Shown: positions 31,779 through 43,271, counted from the first letter of the stretch. The stretch is DNA of 64,000 nucleotides from Oscarella lobularis (GCF_947507565.1 NC_089182.1:1364001-1428000); one strand, 5' to 3'. Translations and numbers: made by a program. The notes: generated by a model from the letters alone, not told the origin.

Positions 31779-34137
31779 ATGTCAAACACAAAAGGGGGCG
31801 TGAACACGGACACGCATATGGGTCTTTCCAGGCGACGAACGGACAGAGCGGGACCGAAAGAAGCGGGTGTCGACGGAGGACAGCGTCTGGAAGAGCTACT
31901 GCCGCCGCTGGCCGAAGGGGGAGCTGAAGGCGGGGAAATAGAAAAAGTGAATGCCGTCGCACTGCGACAAAGATGGACGATTCGAGAGCTAGCCGGGATG
32001 CAGGCCGAAGATCCATTGTTGGGCCGTGTGCAGCAGCTGTTGAAGGACAGAAAAGAACGCAGACCTCGATGGCGATTTAAAGATTTCAAATGCCTGTCTC
32101 GGGGTGAAACGACACACGATAATTTGATTAAATCGCTCTCGAACTTCGCGTACGGGAAACTGCCGAAATCTGCAGCAGAAATCCTGTCTTCTCGTCTCAT
32201 CGCTGTTCGAAAGGAGACGTTCGTCCCGTCGCCATCGGTGAAGCACTCCGCGGTGTGGCTGCAAGAGCAATTGTCTTCACTCGCGGAACGCATTTGCATC
32301 TTACTTTTCGCCGATCCAACACGGCGCCTTTACACCTTGCGGCTCGGAACTCATCCTTCATCACGTCCAAGCGCTGCTCAACCGCAATGCTGACTGGATG
32401 CTTTTAAAGACGGACGTGAAAAACGCGTTGAATTCAATTAGTCGTGAAGCTATACGCAGACGTCTCTCAGAAAGCTTTCCGTCGCTAATGCCACATTTTC
32501 GCCAAATGTAGGGCCGCTTCAGCTTTCTTTTCTTTCCATTGTCTTCCGGTGTGACATTGCTGTCTTCGGAGGAAGGCGTCCACCAAGGAGACCCCTTGGG
32601 GCCGGCACTTTTCGCCGGGGGAAACGTCGGTGGACATGCAATGCAGTCATCCAAACGTCGTCATTCTGGCTTATCTCGACGACGTGTTCATTTTGGGCAC
32701 GGAACACGAAGTTTTTGCTGCTTTCTCGGACCTTAAGCAGTCAATCGGCGATTTCTGCATCGCCGACAGGAAGTGCGAGATTTTTGCCGTGGCCATCTCC
32801 CGCAATCGTCTCCTGTGTCCTGTCAATCGTTCGGAACAACAGTTCTCGGACCTCTCATCGGTCAACCTGAATACATCGACGACTTCTGTTTCCGTCAGTC
32901 TTCAAAAAAGGAAGAGATCGGCTCGAAGATAAGCAGTTTGGGAGATCCTCAATGCAGTCTGCTCTTCGGCATTGCTACATAAGGAGTCTCAACCACCTCG
33001 GGAGAACTATTCCATCGTCACTTTTTCGCAGAGCTATCGCACAACACAATAACACATCCCTGTCGTCGTTTGAAGAAATTCTTCCAATAAACACCTTTCG
33101 AACAAACAATGGCAACAGTTAACGTTGCTAATTAAATTAGGCGGTTTTGGTTTGCCGTTGCTGTCTGACATCACCGACGATGCTTTTCTAGCGGGATGGA
33201 GCAGCTCGCTGACAACACTACCGGACCGTTTTTCAAACTCTCTCAGCACCGAAGACCTGCTTTCTCTTCGCTACGTCGAACAATCTCTGAACCTCGCGTT
33301 GTCGTCTCTTCAAATCCGTCTTGGCCCATACTTGGAAAAGGCACCAGTCAAAGCTATTTCGGAACTGTCGTCATTTACGGGAAAGCTTCAAAAATCTCTT
33401 TGTTTCAAAATTCATCGGTCTTCTGCCGCTGAAGTGTTTTCGCTTCCGCCGACAACCGTGATCTTGCTCGTCTGCGCTCCTGTCGAGGCAGCCAGGCTGG
33501 TCGCTGGGTGGCTAAAGCCTAACGATTTTCGATTAGCAGAGTACTTGAGACTGGGCTGTCTCCTCGACATTGCCGTTGCTTGCTTCGACTCTTGCGAGTG
33601 CAACTCTGTTATCGACAACCAAGGCTATCACCTCCTAACCTGCAAGCACGGCGGTGGTCCTGTTTGGGCTCACAACAACATCGTCTCCGGCTGGGCAGAC
33701 TGCGTTGGAGACGCGGGTCATTCCTGAAAGGTGGAACCGCGATTTCGCTATATCTCAATAAAGAGAATCGACCCGATATTGTCGCATGCGGATTCGAAAC
33801 GGGTGTGTCTATGGACCTTGATATCTCTCTGGCTCATCCTTAGAGCTCCGAAGCGTCACGTCGTTCTGCGGTCGAAGACGGCGCTGCGGCAATCATCCGA
33901 GAAGAATCAAAGTTCGAGAAGTACGACGCCAACATTCGGCCGTCAGGCCAAGCCGCAAGATTTTACCCGCTCGTCTTCGAGCACTTCGGTCTCTGGGGAA
34001 AGCTGGCAGACGAGTTCTTTAAGGTTTTTCTGACGCACGTCGAGCGCACTGAGAGAAAATTCAAAGGAAAGAGTTTGCCTGCTACTGGAGGCGCCGTCTT
34101 TCAGTCCTACTGCAGTGTTGCAATTCGAGGGTTATAA
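31779..34137 (+). pseudogene. RLE-type LINE protein, copy 2, heavily degraded
   Basis: The RT parts appear in shifting frames: LKTDVKNALNSISREA (about 32400-32450), SSEEGVHQGDPLGPALF (about 32560-32610) and AYLDDVFILG (about 32665-32695). The knuckle region with DNQGYHLLTCKHGGGPVWAH follows at 33615-33680, and then NRPDIVACGFETG and MDLDISLAHP at 33765-33840, the nuclease core. The C-terminus has EFACYWRRRLSVLLQ-like sequence near 34065-34110. Many frame changes and stops are present. The first ORF (31779-32393) starts with a segment (RELAGMQAEDPLLGRVQQLL) that looks like a Ty3-type pre-integrase region rather than LINE sequence, so this copy may be chimeric (weak inference). Confidence 0.75.
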
Positions 34138-34684
34138 CCCACAAACTGTCTCGAATTTCTGGTCTTTTTTCTACTTCAGACTTATTGACGGAGCGCGAAC
34201 GCCAGTTCAACCTTCGCTAAGACCTTTACAGCTACTATATTCTTTCCCCAGTTAGACGTTGTCTCTAGTGCATGTCACCTTATCTACAGTTTGTTCTCAA
34301 TTAATCTCTCTCTCGAACAGTTTACGATATAGTATTTTATATTTTGTTAGTCTTGCGACCCTAGCGCAGCTGCGCTTAAAGACAGGTTTTACTGTAATTG
34401 CATGCCCACAACTTAAAATCATTTTTACGTAGCTTTTTATGGAAAACCGCACTTCTTTGACTAAAATAATAGAAACGATAGAATAGACCATAGAAAAGAA
34501 CCACGCGACCACTGATAAAGACATTGGCCACTATTATAGCGGCAATGGCTTGCTCTCCAAACATCAATGGTCGAGCTCCAAGCACCACCTGCCGAACTCA
34601 TGTCTCATCGAAACGGTTCGACAGTTGCTCGTAAGTTTTGTCTCCTTCGCTGACTTCGTCAAGGCTGAATTGACTTGACAGGCA
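34138..34684. other. No recognised gene
   Basis: Minus-strand ORFs at 34297-34588 are hydrophobic and without motif. This may be 3' untranslated sequence of the preceding LINE plus flank. Confidence 0.3.
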
Positions 34685-35278
34685 TTAGGCATGAGTCATG
34701 ATGATAGTGATTAGTCGTATTGCGAAGTATCCACGAGACTGCGTCGAACCGGCGGGCGTGTGGGACCAATTCGGGAAAGAGGAAATTCGACGTGTGCGGC
34801 CTTTTCGGAATGTAAGAACGATCAATATTTTAGCGGCAGTCGTCGTCGTCGTTGTCGTCGTCGTCGAAGCGGGAGGCGGAGGAGCAGCAGCCGGTGCGAC
34901 GGGAGGCGGGGCGAAACCCAGATGGAGGTAGCCTGGGTTTGGTGGTACTTCGGCGATGGTTAGTGGATAGAGCTGGGCCACTTGGTGAATATATTGAATG
35001 ATGTTCGTCGCTCCCTTTGCAAAACATTCGCCTCCACATGAACATTTCCAGGAAAGATTGTAAGTGGTCATGTTTGGCCCAGCTCTGGAATTGATCTTTT
35101 TACGGCGTTCCACGTGCTTTAGTTGGTGTTGGTGTGGACACCGGAGTGTGGGTCTTTGAAGGTCATCGAATTGTTGACCGTCAAATGTTGGTATCCCTAA
35201 AGGAGAACGATTGGAATTGCTCCTCAAAAAATTACTGCTTTTTACCTGACGGCCGAGGCAGTGGTACGCTTTTGACAT
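34685..35278 (-). CDS. ORF downstream of the Merlin core; possible Merlin C-terminal region and a low-complexity tail
   Basis: ATG at 35278 overlaps the preceding Merlin ORF in another frame and gives 197 codons. The middle has WKCSCGGECFAKGATNIIQY and the tail is rich in Pro, Ala and Thr (from a GTC/GAC repeat near 34840-34865). The first part could be the decayed end of the Merlin transposase. The tail could equally be non-coding. I would not assign a function. Confidence 0.3.
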   Translation of the reverse strand: MSKAYHCLGRQVKSSNFLRSNSNRSPLGIPTFDGQQFDDLQRPTLRCPHQHQLKHVERRKKINSRAGPNMTTYNLSWKCSCGGECFAKGATNIIQYIHQVAQLYPLTIAEVPPNPGYLHLGFAPPPVAPAAAPPPPASTTTTTTTTTAAKILIVLTFRKGRTRRISSFPNWSHTPAGSTQSRGYFAIRLITIIMTHA

Positions 35279-35660
35279 TTCGCTGATGAAGGTTGTTCCT
35301 TTTTTTGATTATAGGGAGTGTTTCGCGCGACCTGTTTTCGACGACTTCAAAGAAGAATTTACGACTGCAACGTTCGATGCCTCCAAAGACCCATTCTCCT
35401 AATTGACGATAGTCGAGCGCGAGAGGTGTCAAGCGTGAACCTTAGCGTGGGTCGCTGGCGCTGCCGAACAAACAGCCAAGTGACGTGCAGAATTTGTAGC
35501 AGCGTTAAATTGGCCTGATCGAACCACGTCCCGATTCGCACCGACCGCTCCTTTTTGCATCTGGAACAGCGCCACAGATAGAGACCTTCGTGACTGATTG
35601 CCAGCGTCGCGCTGTCAAGTTACACTACCGCGTTTTACAAATTTCCCGACCCCGTGAGGC
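35236..35660 (-). pseudogene. Merlin-type transposase remnant (IS1016/ISXO2-like DDE)
   Basis: From about 35620 downwards one frame reads LYLWRCSRCKKERSVRIGTW, the zinc-ribbon start of ISXO2/Merlin transposases, followed by FDQANLTLLQILHVTWLFVR. A second frame gives LDYRQLGEWVFGGIERCSRK and FFFEVVENRSRETLPIIKKR. Its G-G-I-E-R-x-S core and the V-x-x-R-x-x-x-T spacing are characteristic of the DDE_Tnp_ISXO2 fold. A frame change near 35410 and truncation after the core leave it non-functional. No terminal repeats were found. Confidence 0.72.
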
Positions 35661-36420
35661 TTTTTCACAATTTGGATTTTATCAGCATGCGTCCAGAAAA
35701 TCTCGCAAAGCTCAATGAGATGGAAGATGAAATTTGATCAAAATTGATGATTGATTTGACTACAAAAAGCAAGCAAACTGCAGGGCAAAGACAAAGGACG
35801 CAGTACGCACGTCACCAACATCACCGACGACAAAGAAGAAATACTCACTGCGGTATTACGATGGGCTTGCTTAAAGTTTTCTGCGTCTCCTAATAAAATT
35901 GGTGCAAAGAACACAAGAAATGTTAAAAATGCATGTATAACCATTAATATTCCAGCATATAAGTCCTTAACGACCACTCACGGTTCCCCCCGAAAGTGGT
36001 CGTTATAGACAGGTGGTCGCTAAAGAAAGAGGGTCTCTTACACCCTGGCCTTAATTAAACAGGTTAGCGCTCGTCTTGTAAAAAAGTCATTTATTATTGA
36101 AATGATTTATTGCTCGGCAATGTTTTATAGCCATTTTTAACTAGGCTTGTTGCTATATTTTTGGTCTGGCATTATAGTTATTCCCCGAACACCAGGGCGC
36201 GTGCGCGCGCAGGTAGGAGGATCTCTCAACGTGATCAGGCAAAATCTGAAATTGTTATCATGTCTGTCTGTCGGTAACGCTAACGTCGCAATCACTCCTA
36301 AGCCAAACACACAGGTGCCTTTATGACATCGCCTGCATTGTAATTTCATACTCTTCCGTAAATTGAACAAAGTGCTACCGAAAAAGTTGAGTCCAAGGAG
36401 CCACTCCTGAATTATAGTAG
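35661..36420. other. No recognised gene; possible Tigger end remnant at 35967-36020
   Basis: AACGACCACTCACGG, GTGGTCGTTATAGACAGGTG and GTCGCT at 35969-36015 resemble, in inverse orientation, the repeated GACCACCT motifs next to the Tigger terminus at 45106-45168. Otherwise nothing is seen. Confidence 0.3.
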
Positions 36421-36480
36421 ACGTCATCCAGGCTTTTTGATTGCATCTCCACGTCATCCAGGCTTTTTCATTGCATCTCC
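36421..36480 (+). repeat. 30-bp direct tandem duplication
   Basis: Two adjacent 30-bp units (36421-36450, 36451-36480) beginning ACGTCATCCAGGCTTTTT differ at one position. Confidence 0.95.
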
Positions 36481-36499
36481 ACACTACAGACAGTTCTGT

Positions 36500-36990
36500 G
36501 AAGTTAATGCCTTTATTTAGGTGGCTCATAACCGGTTTCCTGGAATACCTAAGTGAATGGGAGAAGTGGATAGACTCAAAAGATGTGCTCACCACTGCTG
36601 AGAGAACCAGACTTTGCCTTAGCCAGGAAACACTCTTCGGCTGGAAATAACTGGCGAGATCATATTTTGACTAAATTTATTTTACGCACTCTAATTTGTA
36701 TTTGATAGAGCAATCGTTTGTGAAAATGGTCGGATTCCTATTTTCTTCTGCAAAAGAAGAAAAAACTTACATTCTTTGTGAACGGTTCAGCCAAGATATT
36801 TTGGAAAATTACTTTGGCACAATTAGGATGAAAGGGGGTCGTAATTCCAATTGTTCAGCACAAGAGGCACCTCTGCGTCAGTCAGAGTGCAAGGTTCGCA
36901 AGCTCAAGTCCCTGTTCGCGGGAACTGCACTCGACAACAAAAAAGGAAGGAGCCTAAAGAAGTTTCAAACTCTCCAGATCCGAAGCGTGC
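36500..36990 (+). pseudogene. C-terminal fragment of a P-element/THAP9-like transposase
   Basis: An upstream segment encodes GFLEYLSEWEKWID and then RLCLSQETLFGW (about 36530-36645). After a probable small intron or deletion, QSFVKMVGFLFSSA and YILCERFSQDILENYFGTIR with MKGGRNSN follow (about 36709-36860). The sQDiLEn-FG-iR-GG string and the preceding YLxxWE are typical of the C-terminal part of P/THAP9-type transposases. No N-terminal half is next to it. It lies on the opposite strand from the split P-like gene at 20.6-27.4 kb. Confidence 0.6.
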
Positions 36991-37060
36991 ACGTCTCTCA
37001 AGTGAAAAGTCGTTTTGAGCTCGTTATATTGCGTACTGTATATGTAATAATTTAGTCAAA

Positions 37061-38116
37061 CTAACTCAGGCTGAAACACGATGCCTTGACACGATGAAAG
37101 AAGTTAATGAAATAAAAATAACAAAAACTCTTACACTGCCTTCCCAAGCTTTTCCGAAGCCGCGTCGACTTTGCAGTTTTTCGGTCTTCGGCTGCTTTAT
37201 ACTGCTCAAGCCAAGACGAATACATCGAAAATCCCCTCAAGGTAACCCAGAGAGTAACGACGTCTTGCAGCAAGAGCGACATCTGCTCTTTAGAGCCACT
37301 TTCTTCTGCTAATGACGACCACTGTTTCTGGACCTCTGGATCATCATTCTCCTTTGCCGATATAGACGATTTTAGTTGCTGCGGTAGTACTCTCCGAAGT
37401 ATGAGCTCAAATGAGTAGAAACGTCGATATGTTTCATCGCAGATTTTAAATAAATGACCGCGGTCATTTCTTGAAGCCAAACAGACGTGTACTCAGAGAA
37501 GGTATAGGAGTGATCACCATCTGCCTATTCATCTTGCACTCCCATGCTCTGTAGGCAACGAAGAAATTTGGAGACAACATCTTCAGATACACACGAGTTT
37601 CATATTTCTTCAAAAGGCGAAAAGGGACAAAGCCAGCAGCATATCTGACAGCATTCTCCTCTTCTGATGTCAAACGTATTGGGGGGGGGGGGGGGGGGGG
37701 GGGGGCGCTCGCTATAATTCTCAGCCGCTCGTTCTTTAATCCATTCATCATGTCGTGGTCAAAAAATCTTCTAGCATAAGCTCTGAGATAGGAGCTGATC
37801 TGTGACTTTGCAGACGTCCGGGTTCTGCTCGTCGAGAAACTGCCGCCAAAGCGACGGTAGTAGGCCTATACGGAACCAATGAAACTCCGATTGCGCTTTT
37901 TCTCGCCATGACCCTATTTGGAAGGTAGGATTGAGTGAAACACCCGCGTAAAGCCGAAACAATGTTTTCGGCCATATAAGTGATTCGTAGGGCTGCCGCA
38001 GCTTTGCGCATCCGGGTGTATCTTTCGGACTGCACGGTGGTTACAGTTTCATTGAGCAAAGAGTCTAATGCAGCGCGAAAGACGTCCATCTGTAAGTACA
38101 ACAGTCCTTGCTTCAA
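37061..38116 (-). pseudogene. Uncharacterised multicopy metazoan family, copy A (RYAAG-VP family)
   Basis: From 38116 down, frames change several times: QMDVFRAALDSLLNETVTTV; RIGLLPSLWRQFLDEQ (about 37860-37815); then, past a 25-bp G run, LTSEEENAVRYAAGFVPFRL (about 37675-37615); and finally NDRGHLFKICDETYRRFYSF with DVVTLWVTLRGFSMYSSWLE (about 37460-37215). A second copy with the same core (LTDEGENIIRYAAGYVPFAL) is at 59298-59918. I know such proteins only as unannotated, high-copy genes of sponges and cnidarians. At least three frame changes suggest a pseudogene. Confidence 0.5.
37681..37705 (+). repeat. Homopolymer run of 25 G
   Basis: Twenty-five consecutive G inside copy A of the RYAAG-VP family. 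The length may be unreliable in any assembly, and it shifts the frame of the pseudogene. Confidence 0.95.
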
Positions 38117-38269
38117 CTTACAGGGTCACGTGATGCGTAGTTGCCCATTCCTCTGTCTCTTGGTGTCTGGTGACTAGTCATACAACAGACGGGAAACAAA
38201 TGTGCAGGTGATGCTTACCGGTAATTGATAATAATATTAATTTTGAACTAGAACACGTAAGGCAAAGTA

Positions 38270-41033
38270 CAGTGGCGTAGCCAGGGGGGGTGCTTTGGGT
38301 GCTCGAGCACCCCCTCAAGTTTGCCGAAAATAATTAAACTATTTTTAAATACACTCGAAAATCTTGTCCGGGTTGTCTATCTCATCGCATGCCCGTATCC
38401 ACTGTCATGTCTTCTCTGCTGTGTTACTTCCGCAAACAGTCAGAGGCTGAGCGAAGCCAAACAAGTCAGTCGCCTGGTCATGGTGAATCTTCGTCACCCT
38501 CAACCTCCCCCTCAGACCCCAACGCAGAGTCATCACCTGGCTCAGGGTCAGATTCCCCCTCAGACCCCAACGGAGAGTCATCGCCTGGCTCAGGGTCAGA
38601 TTCAGAGACTGAGAGCGAAGGAGAATCGGAAGAACGGCCGCCAAAAGTTGCAAGACCGACGACGTATTCAGACATAGCGGATTACGTTGGGAAACGTCTG
38701 TCGAGCGAAGAACTATATGCCTTACTGAAGGAAGACAACCTGAAAACTGTCCCAGACGGTTATGTCTTTCCTAAGAACAAAAAAGGTCGATCATTTCAGA
38801 AACGCTGGTTGGAGCTGTATAAGTGGCTAGCGTACAGTGAAAGCGAGGACGGCGGATACTGCTTGTTTTGTGTGCTTTTTGGGCGAGACTTTTCCAGTTA
38901 TCACGGTTGTAAGCAAGGCTGTCTTGCACGTGGTCCCCTGACATCGTTTGGCAAAGCTTTAGAAGTACTCAAAAAGCACACAACAAAGGAGCATCACAAA
39001 AGCGCTGCTCTTCGAGCCCACGATTTTCTTCGCGTTATGGACAGAAAGCAGCCGAGTGCCCGGAGTCTGATTAGCAGAGCTCTTTCAGAACGGATAGCGC
39101 AAAATCGTCTAGTAGTTGCGTCATTGATCAAAACTGTTGTTCTCTGCGGGAGGCAGTGTTTCGCTCTTCGGGGTCACAGAGACAGTGGTGTCTGCTTAGA
39201 AGAATCAGTGGAAGCCAACCCAGGCAACTTCTTAGCTTTGTTGCAGTTTCAAATGGAAGCAGGAGACAAGGTCTTAGCTACGCATGTTTCAAAAGCTGCG
39301 AAAAATGGTCGGTATACTTCTCCTCAAGTTCAAAACGAAATCATTGATGTGGTTGGAAGTCAAATAACGAAAAGTATTGTTTCAAAAGTTAACGCCGGTA
39401 AATTCTTTACTGTAATAGCAGACGAAGTGACAGACTTGTCAAACAAAGAAATTCTGACTTTGGTTATTCGGTATGTGGAATTGGAAAGCACAACAATTCG
39501 CGAAGATTTTGTGTCTTACGTAGAATGTGACACCGGAGTCACAGGAAAATGTCTGGCCGACAAAATCATTTCCTCTCTCACAACGCTTGGGCTAAACCTC
39601 AACTATCTGAGAGGCCAAGCCTACGATGGAGCGGGTAACATGGCGGGTGCAGCTAAAGGAGCTGCTGCCCTTATTACTAAACGTCATTGCCTTGCTCTTT
39701 ATCTACACTGCAGTTCACACTGTCTTAACCTGGCCGTGGTAAAATCTCTGCAAATCGCAAGCATTCGAAATATGATGGGAGTCATTAACAGAACATACGT
39801 TTTTTTTGACTCTCATCCCAAAAGGCAGAAATCTCTTGAAAAAGCTATATCAGAGTTTGCACCGGCATCCAAAATTCTCAAATTGAAAGATCTTTGTCGC
39901 ACAAGATGGGTTCAACGCATAGATGCACTTAATGTCTTTCGATCGCTTCTTTTACCCGTTGTCGCTTGCTTTCAAAGCATTTTTAGCGAAGGACCTTCTC
40001 TGTGGTCTTCTGATTCTGTCACCGATGCTAAAAGTCTGGAATTGGCATTATGTAACAGCGAATTTCTTTGCTCAATGATATTGACAAACAATTGCCTAAA
40101 TTATCTTCAAGGTCTAACAAGCGGTCTACAGGCAGAGGGAAAAGATTTACTGTGTGCTGTAAAAGAAATTGATACAGTTATTGCAACGCTGCAGGAAGTG
40201 AGAACCAACTGCTCAAAATATCACCAAATCTGGTTTGAGAAAGTTGTGAGCCTTTCGGAAGCCATAGGCAATGGAGCTGTACAAATGCCAAGAAGATGTG
40301 AAAAACAAAGACATCGAGACAATGTTCCAGCGACATCCGCGGAAAAATACTACCTGCGCTCCATAACAATTCCTCTTCTGGATCACCTGATATCAGAATT
40401 GAAATCTAGATTTACTCCTCACCACAAAGCCGCTCTACAAGCTTTTGTGTTGGTTCCATCTGTCCTAGTTACTCTTACAGAAGAAGAAGCCCGTTCAAGC
40501 GTTCAAAGCCTTGTAGCAATGTATGAAAATGATCTTCCCTCGCCGGAAACGATAGAATCGGAATTCGACTGCTGGCGTACAAAATGGAAGACTGCAAATA
40601 AGGAAGAGGAGTTGCCCACATCTCCAATAGCAGCTCTAGAGCACACTTCTCTAATATTTCAAAATATTGCTGTCTTACTTCGAATTGTCTGCGTTTTACC
40701 CGTGACATCATGTTCAGCCGAACGCTCTTTCAGTGCCTTAAAGAGATTGAAGAGCCCCCTACGAACAACAATGGCAACAAACCGCCTTACTGCACTATCG
40801 CTACTACAGATTCACCGCGACATACCAATTGACGTCGAAAAAGCAGTTGACGATTTTGCGAGGAAGCATCCAAGACGACTTGAACTGAACAGCATTTTAG
40901 ACAATTAAGCCTACGCACTGTTTTTCGTTAGGGTATAGTCAACTAAAAAAAGGGGCGTGGCCCAAAAATTTTTTCGCGCGCTTCGCGCGCGAACCTTAGC
41001 ACCTACCTCCGCTTAATCCTGGCTACGCCACTG
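38270..41033 (+). mobile_element. hAT DNA transposon with intact transposase
   Basis: The terminal inverted repeat CAGTGGCGTAGCCAGG (38270-38285) matches CCTGGCTACGCCACTG (41018-41033) at 16 of 16 positions. The flanks share AAGTA (38265-38269; 41034-41038), a 5-bp direct repeat. Classical hATs give 8 bp, but 5- and 6-bp groups are described in repeat libraries. The 2764-bp element carries one 2520-bp ORF without introns. Internally the 3' end has a CGCGCGCTTCGCGCGCG palindrome (40975-40991). Confidence 0.92.
38389..40908 (+). CDS. hAT transposase, ZMYM-like (TTF zinc finger, DUF4371, hAT dimerisation)
   Basis: An open frame of 839 codons. Residues 25-85 are Ser/Pro/Asp/Glu-rich and contain a duplicated 15-residue block. 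Residues 135-205 form a TTF-type zinc finger (WLELYKWLAYSESEDGGYCL and the C-x-H-H end). The DUF4371/RNase H region has VIADEVTDLSN (D345) and GQAYDGAGNMAG (D413), followed by the hAT insertion domain. The C-terminus has TSCSAERSFSALKRLKSPLR, the hAT dimerisation motif. The protein would excise and insert the element. No lesion is seen. Met7 is an alternative start. It is among the most intact genes of the window and so probably a recent arrival. Confidence 0.93.
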   Translation: MPVSTVMSSLLCYFRKQSEAERSQTSQSPGHGESSSPSTSPSDPNAESSPGSGSDSPSDPNGESSPGSGSDSETESEGESEERPPKVARPTTYSDIADYVGKRLSSEELYALLKEDNLKTVPDGYVFPKNKKGRSFQKRWLELYKWLAYSESEDGGYCLFCVLFGRDFSSYHGCKQGCLARGPLTSFGKALEVLKKHTTKEHHKSAALRAHDFLRVMDRKQPSARSLISRALSERIAQNRLVVASLIKTVVLCGRQCFALRGHRDSGVCLEESVEANPGNFLALLQFQMEAGDKVLATHVSKAAKNGRYTSPQVQNEIIDVVGSQITKSIVSKVNAGKFFTVIADEVTDLSNKEILTLVIRYVELESTTIREDFVSYVECDTGVTGKCLADKIISSLTTLGLNLNYLRGQAYDGAGNMAGAAKGAAALITKRHCLALYLHCSSHCLNLAVVKSLQIASIRNMMGVINRTYVFFDSHPKRQKSLEKAISEFAPASKILKLKDLCRTRWVQRIDALNVFRSLLLPVVACFQSIFSEGPSLWSSDSVTDAKSLELALCNSEFLCSMILTNNCLNYLQGLTSGLQAEGKDLLCAVKEIDTVIATLQEVRTNCSKYHQIWFEKVVSLSEAIGNGAVQMPRRCEKQRHRDNVPATSAEKYYLRSITIPLLDHLISELKSRFTPHHKAALQAFVLVPSVLVTLTEEEARSSVQSLVAMYENDLPSPETIESEFDCWRTKWKTANKEEELPTSPIAALEHTSLIFQNIAVLLRIVCVLPVTSCSAERSFSALKRLKSPLRTTMATNRLTALSLLQIHRDIPIDVEKAVDDFARKHPRRLELNSILDN

Positions 41034-42559
41034 AAGTATGCTTCTAAATAGCTCTAAAAAGGCGCGCGAGAAAATGGTCGGTTAAAAAATAATTGGCCGG
41101 TGCAACTCCCGCCAATCACCGCAGATAGAACCCTGAAGCACCTAAATTCAAAAGAATCGAGTCTGAATTTCAGTCTAAAATTGCAGTTATCGAGTGTTTC
41201 TGTGGCTGACATAAAAGTTTCAGTAGGAAGATCATGCCAGATTTTGTTAAAAGAACCTTTCTGGCACGACTACAAAAATAACTCTTATTCATATTTTAGT
41301 TTTAATATAAACAAGTTGATCAATTAATATAACTTTCGGTCGCGTTGAATTAGGAATGCCGTCAACGGTGACCGTCGGTTCTGTAACATATTCTAAATCT
41401 TACACACTTGAAGTTTCTAAAGAATCAAGAAAGAGATATCGTTATCCACCATCTCAGCGACAAGATAACGATAAATGTTTTCGGAAGTGCATCATGTTAC
41501 ACGCCGACATGGTGCCAACATCTACTACAACGACAGCGTGTCCGACCACTTTTGCTCGCGGAAGCCATGGATGCTGAAGCAGCTCAGCAGTTCGGACCCC
41601 TTACCATTATAAATAGAGTGCACGGGGCAATCTCCTGCGAGTGCCAAGGTATTCTCAAACTGTCGTACAATGTGAATTATTTTTGTTCTCCATGTTTTGA
41701 GACTTGGTCATGTTCGTGTGTCGAGAGATTGATCCATCTGAGAAAAGACAGAAGGCGAGTGAAACAAAAGTGTATGTAAACAAGTTTCTATATAAAATGT
41801 TTGTCATTCCAAAGAATAAAATTACCAATACGTTCGTTTTAATTTTAGGGACCAAATTATCTTTGGCACATGAATGGCTACGATAAATTGAATCCGTATA
41901 GATATTATATCCATTGCTTTAACTATGTTTAATAAACTCTGTATTCAACAAAACAAGTCTTAGAAGCGATAGTGGTGCGGAAACGGTAATACTTGCCGTT
42001 TTCCAATCATATCTGCACTATAAGGACGTCGACGAGATGCGCGGTAAGCGTAGTTGCTGTACTGCCAGTTGTTGTACCGTATATCTTCGATTATTAGTCC
42101 CCCTCGTTTATAAGCCGCCCTCGAATGCAACCTGCCTATTCGACAGAACAAATTAAAAAAAGACGCTACATGCCGCGAATTTTATTCAAATTTTTCTCGT
42201 CTGCTAATCGGTATTACCCTCGTTGTCTGCGTACTGCTGTTCTAATTTTCGCTGTGACGTTCCACTACTAAACAAACCCAAATTGACAGCTTCTTTGCAC
42301 ACTTGTAATTGTTCTCAAAAGATACACGTGTACATTTCACTTGCGGAATTACAATGGCGCACTCTAATTTCACTTACCGGACCATTTCGCTTATCGGATC
42401 ACTCCTAAAATCTTTGGGATCGGATAACCAAGGGTAAGTTAGTCTGTAAGAAAACTTTTTATACTGCATGGTTTTTGTAATTGTTTTAATAGACGTCGTT
42501 TCTAAGAGTGAAAGTGAGTTGCTAAGCGAAGGGGAAGGTACGAGTCATTGTAGTACTAG
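41034..42559. other. No clear gene; possible coding scraps and transposon end-like sequences
   Basis: At about 41480-41590 one frame reads HGANIYYNDSVSDHFCSRKP, which looks coding but is unassigned. At 42075 TACCGTATATCTTCGATTAT and TTATAAGCCGCCC resemble pogo-like termini, and at 42360-42435 ACCGGACCATTTCGCTTATC with GGATAACCAAGG resembles a Tigger end in inverse orientation. No partner ends were found. Confidence 0.3.
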
Positions 42560-42890
42560 AAGCGATCGCCAAGTAGCTTAATTGGAGGCCAAGCTAAGAA
42601 GAGTCTCGGAGGAGAAAGTTTCCGTCATGACTGCATACGCTAATTTTCAGTTACAAGTAAGGAAAGTCTTTTCACCAGACCAGTTAAGAGCTGTTGAACG
42701 AGGCAGGGACATGACAGGAATTTCTTTGACGTCGTCGACAATTAAAAGAGCGTTGCAAATACGGTTTTGATGTGGAACAGCAGGCTACAATCTACTGCGT
42801 AAGCAACATCAACCGTTGCCTGGATTACTAACAATCCCAACAAAGATGTCGAGGATTTTTTCGGCCGAAGGTTCTGCTTCATATTTTTTA
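42560..42890 (+). pseudogene. Fragment of a P-element/THAP-type transposase
   Basis: The ORF 42582-42770 encodes a helical leader with FSPDQLRAVERGRDMTGISL and SSTIKRALQIRF. In the continuing reading come CGTAGYNLLRKQHQPLPG and SAEGSASYF-like sequence. The pattern (T-I-K-x-A-L-x-x-R-F-x-C-G-x-x-G-Y-x-x-L-R...PLP) is that of the region before the catalytic domain in P/THAP transposases. It is truncated on both sides. Confidence 0.45.
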
Positions 42891-43271
42891 AGCCTTAGCA
42901 GCAAAAGGCTTTTTCAATAAACAATTTTAAAACAAACCGGCTGGTCTTGACGAAAGAGAAGTCCCCTCCTTTAACGAGTTCTTTAAGCAATATGACCCCT
43001 TTGTCGTCGCTGACAAATCCAAAAAACCAACGAGGTTCGGGTGGTTCAGTTTGCTAGAGAAAATACATTACAAAGTTTAATACTCACAAAGCAGCTACTG
43101 ACGCCATAATTCTCGCTTTGCCGTCATGATTTTCGTTTGGGTCAAATGCAATGACCTTGGCCGCGTACACCGAACAAGCTATCGACGGTCGATACATGTC
43201 GCCAAAAGCGCCGCCTTCCAGTTTTTTTACTCAATGAAATGTTTTCGCGTACCGTATTCCTGAAGATCGAG

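Noticed and set aside
34698-34963. Plus-strand ORFs rich in Arg, Val and Gly
   Set aside because: Produced by a GTC/GTCGTC microsatellite and its antisense; no support.
37464-37751. Proline-rich protein from the G run
   Set aside because: The Pro stretch is only the complement of 25 consecutive G; the flanking parts belong to different frames of the RYAAG-VP pseudogene.
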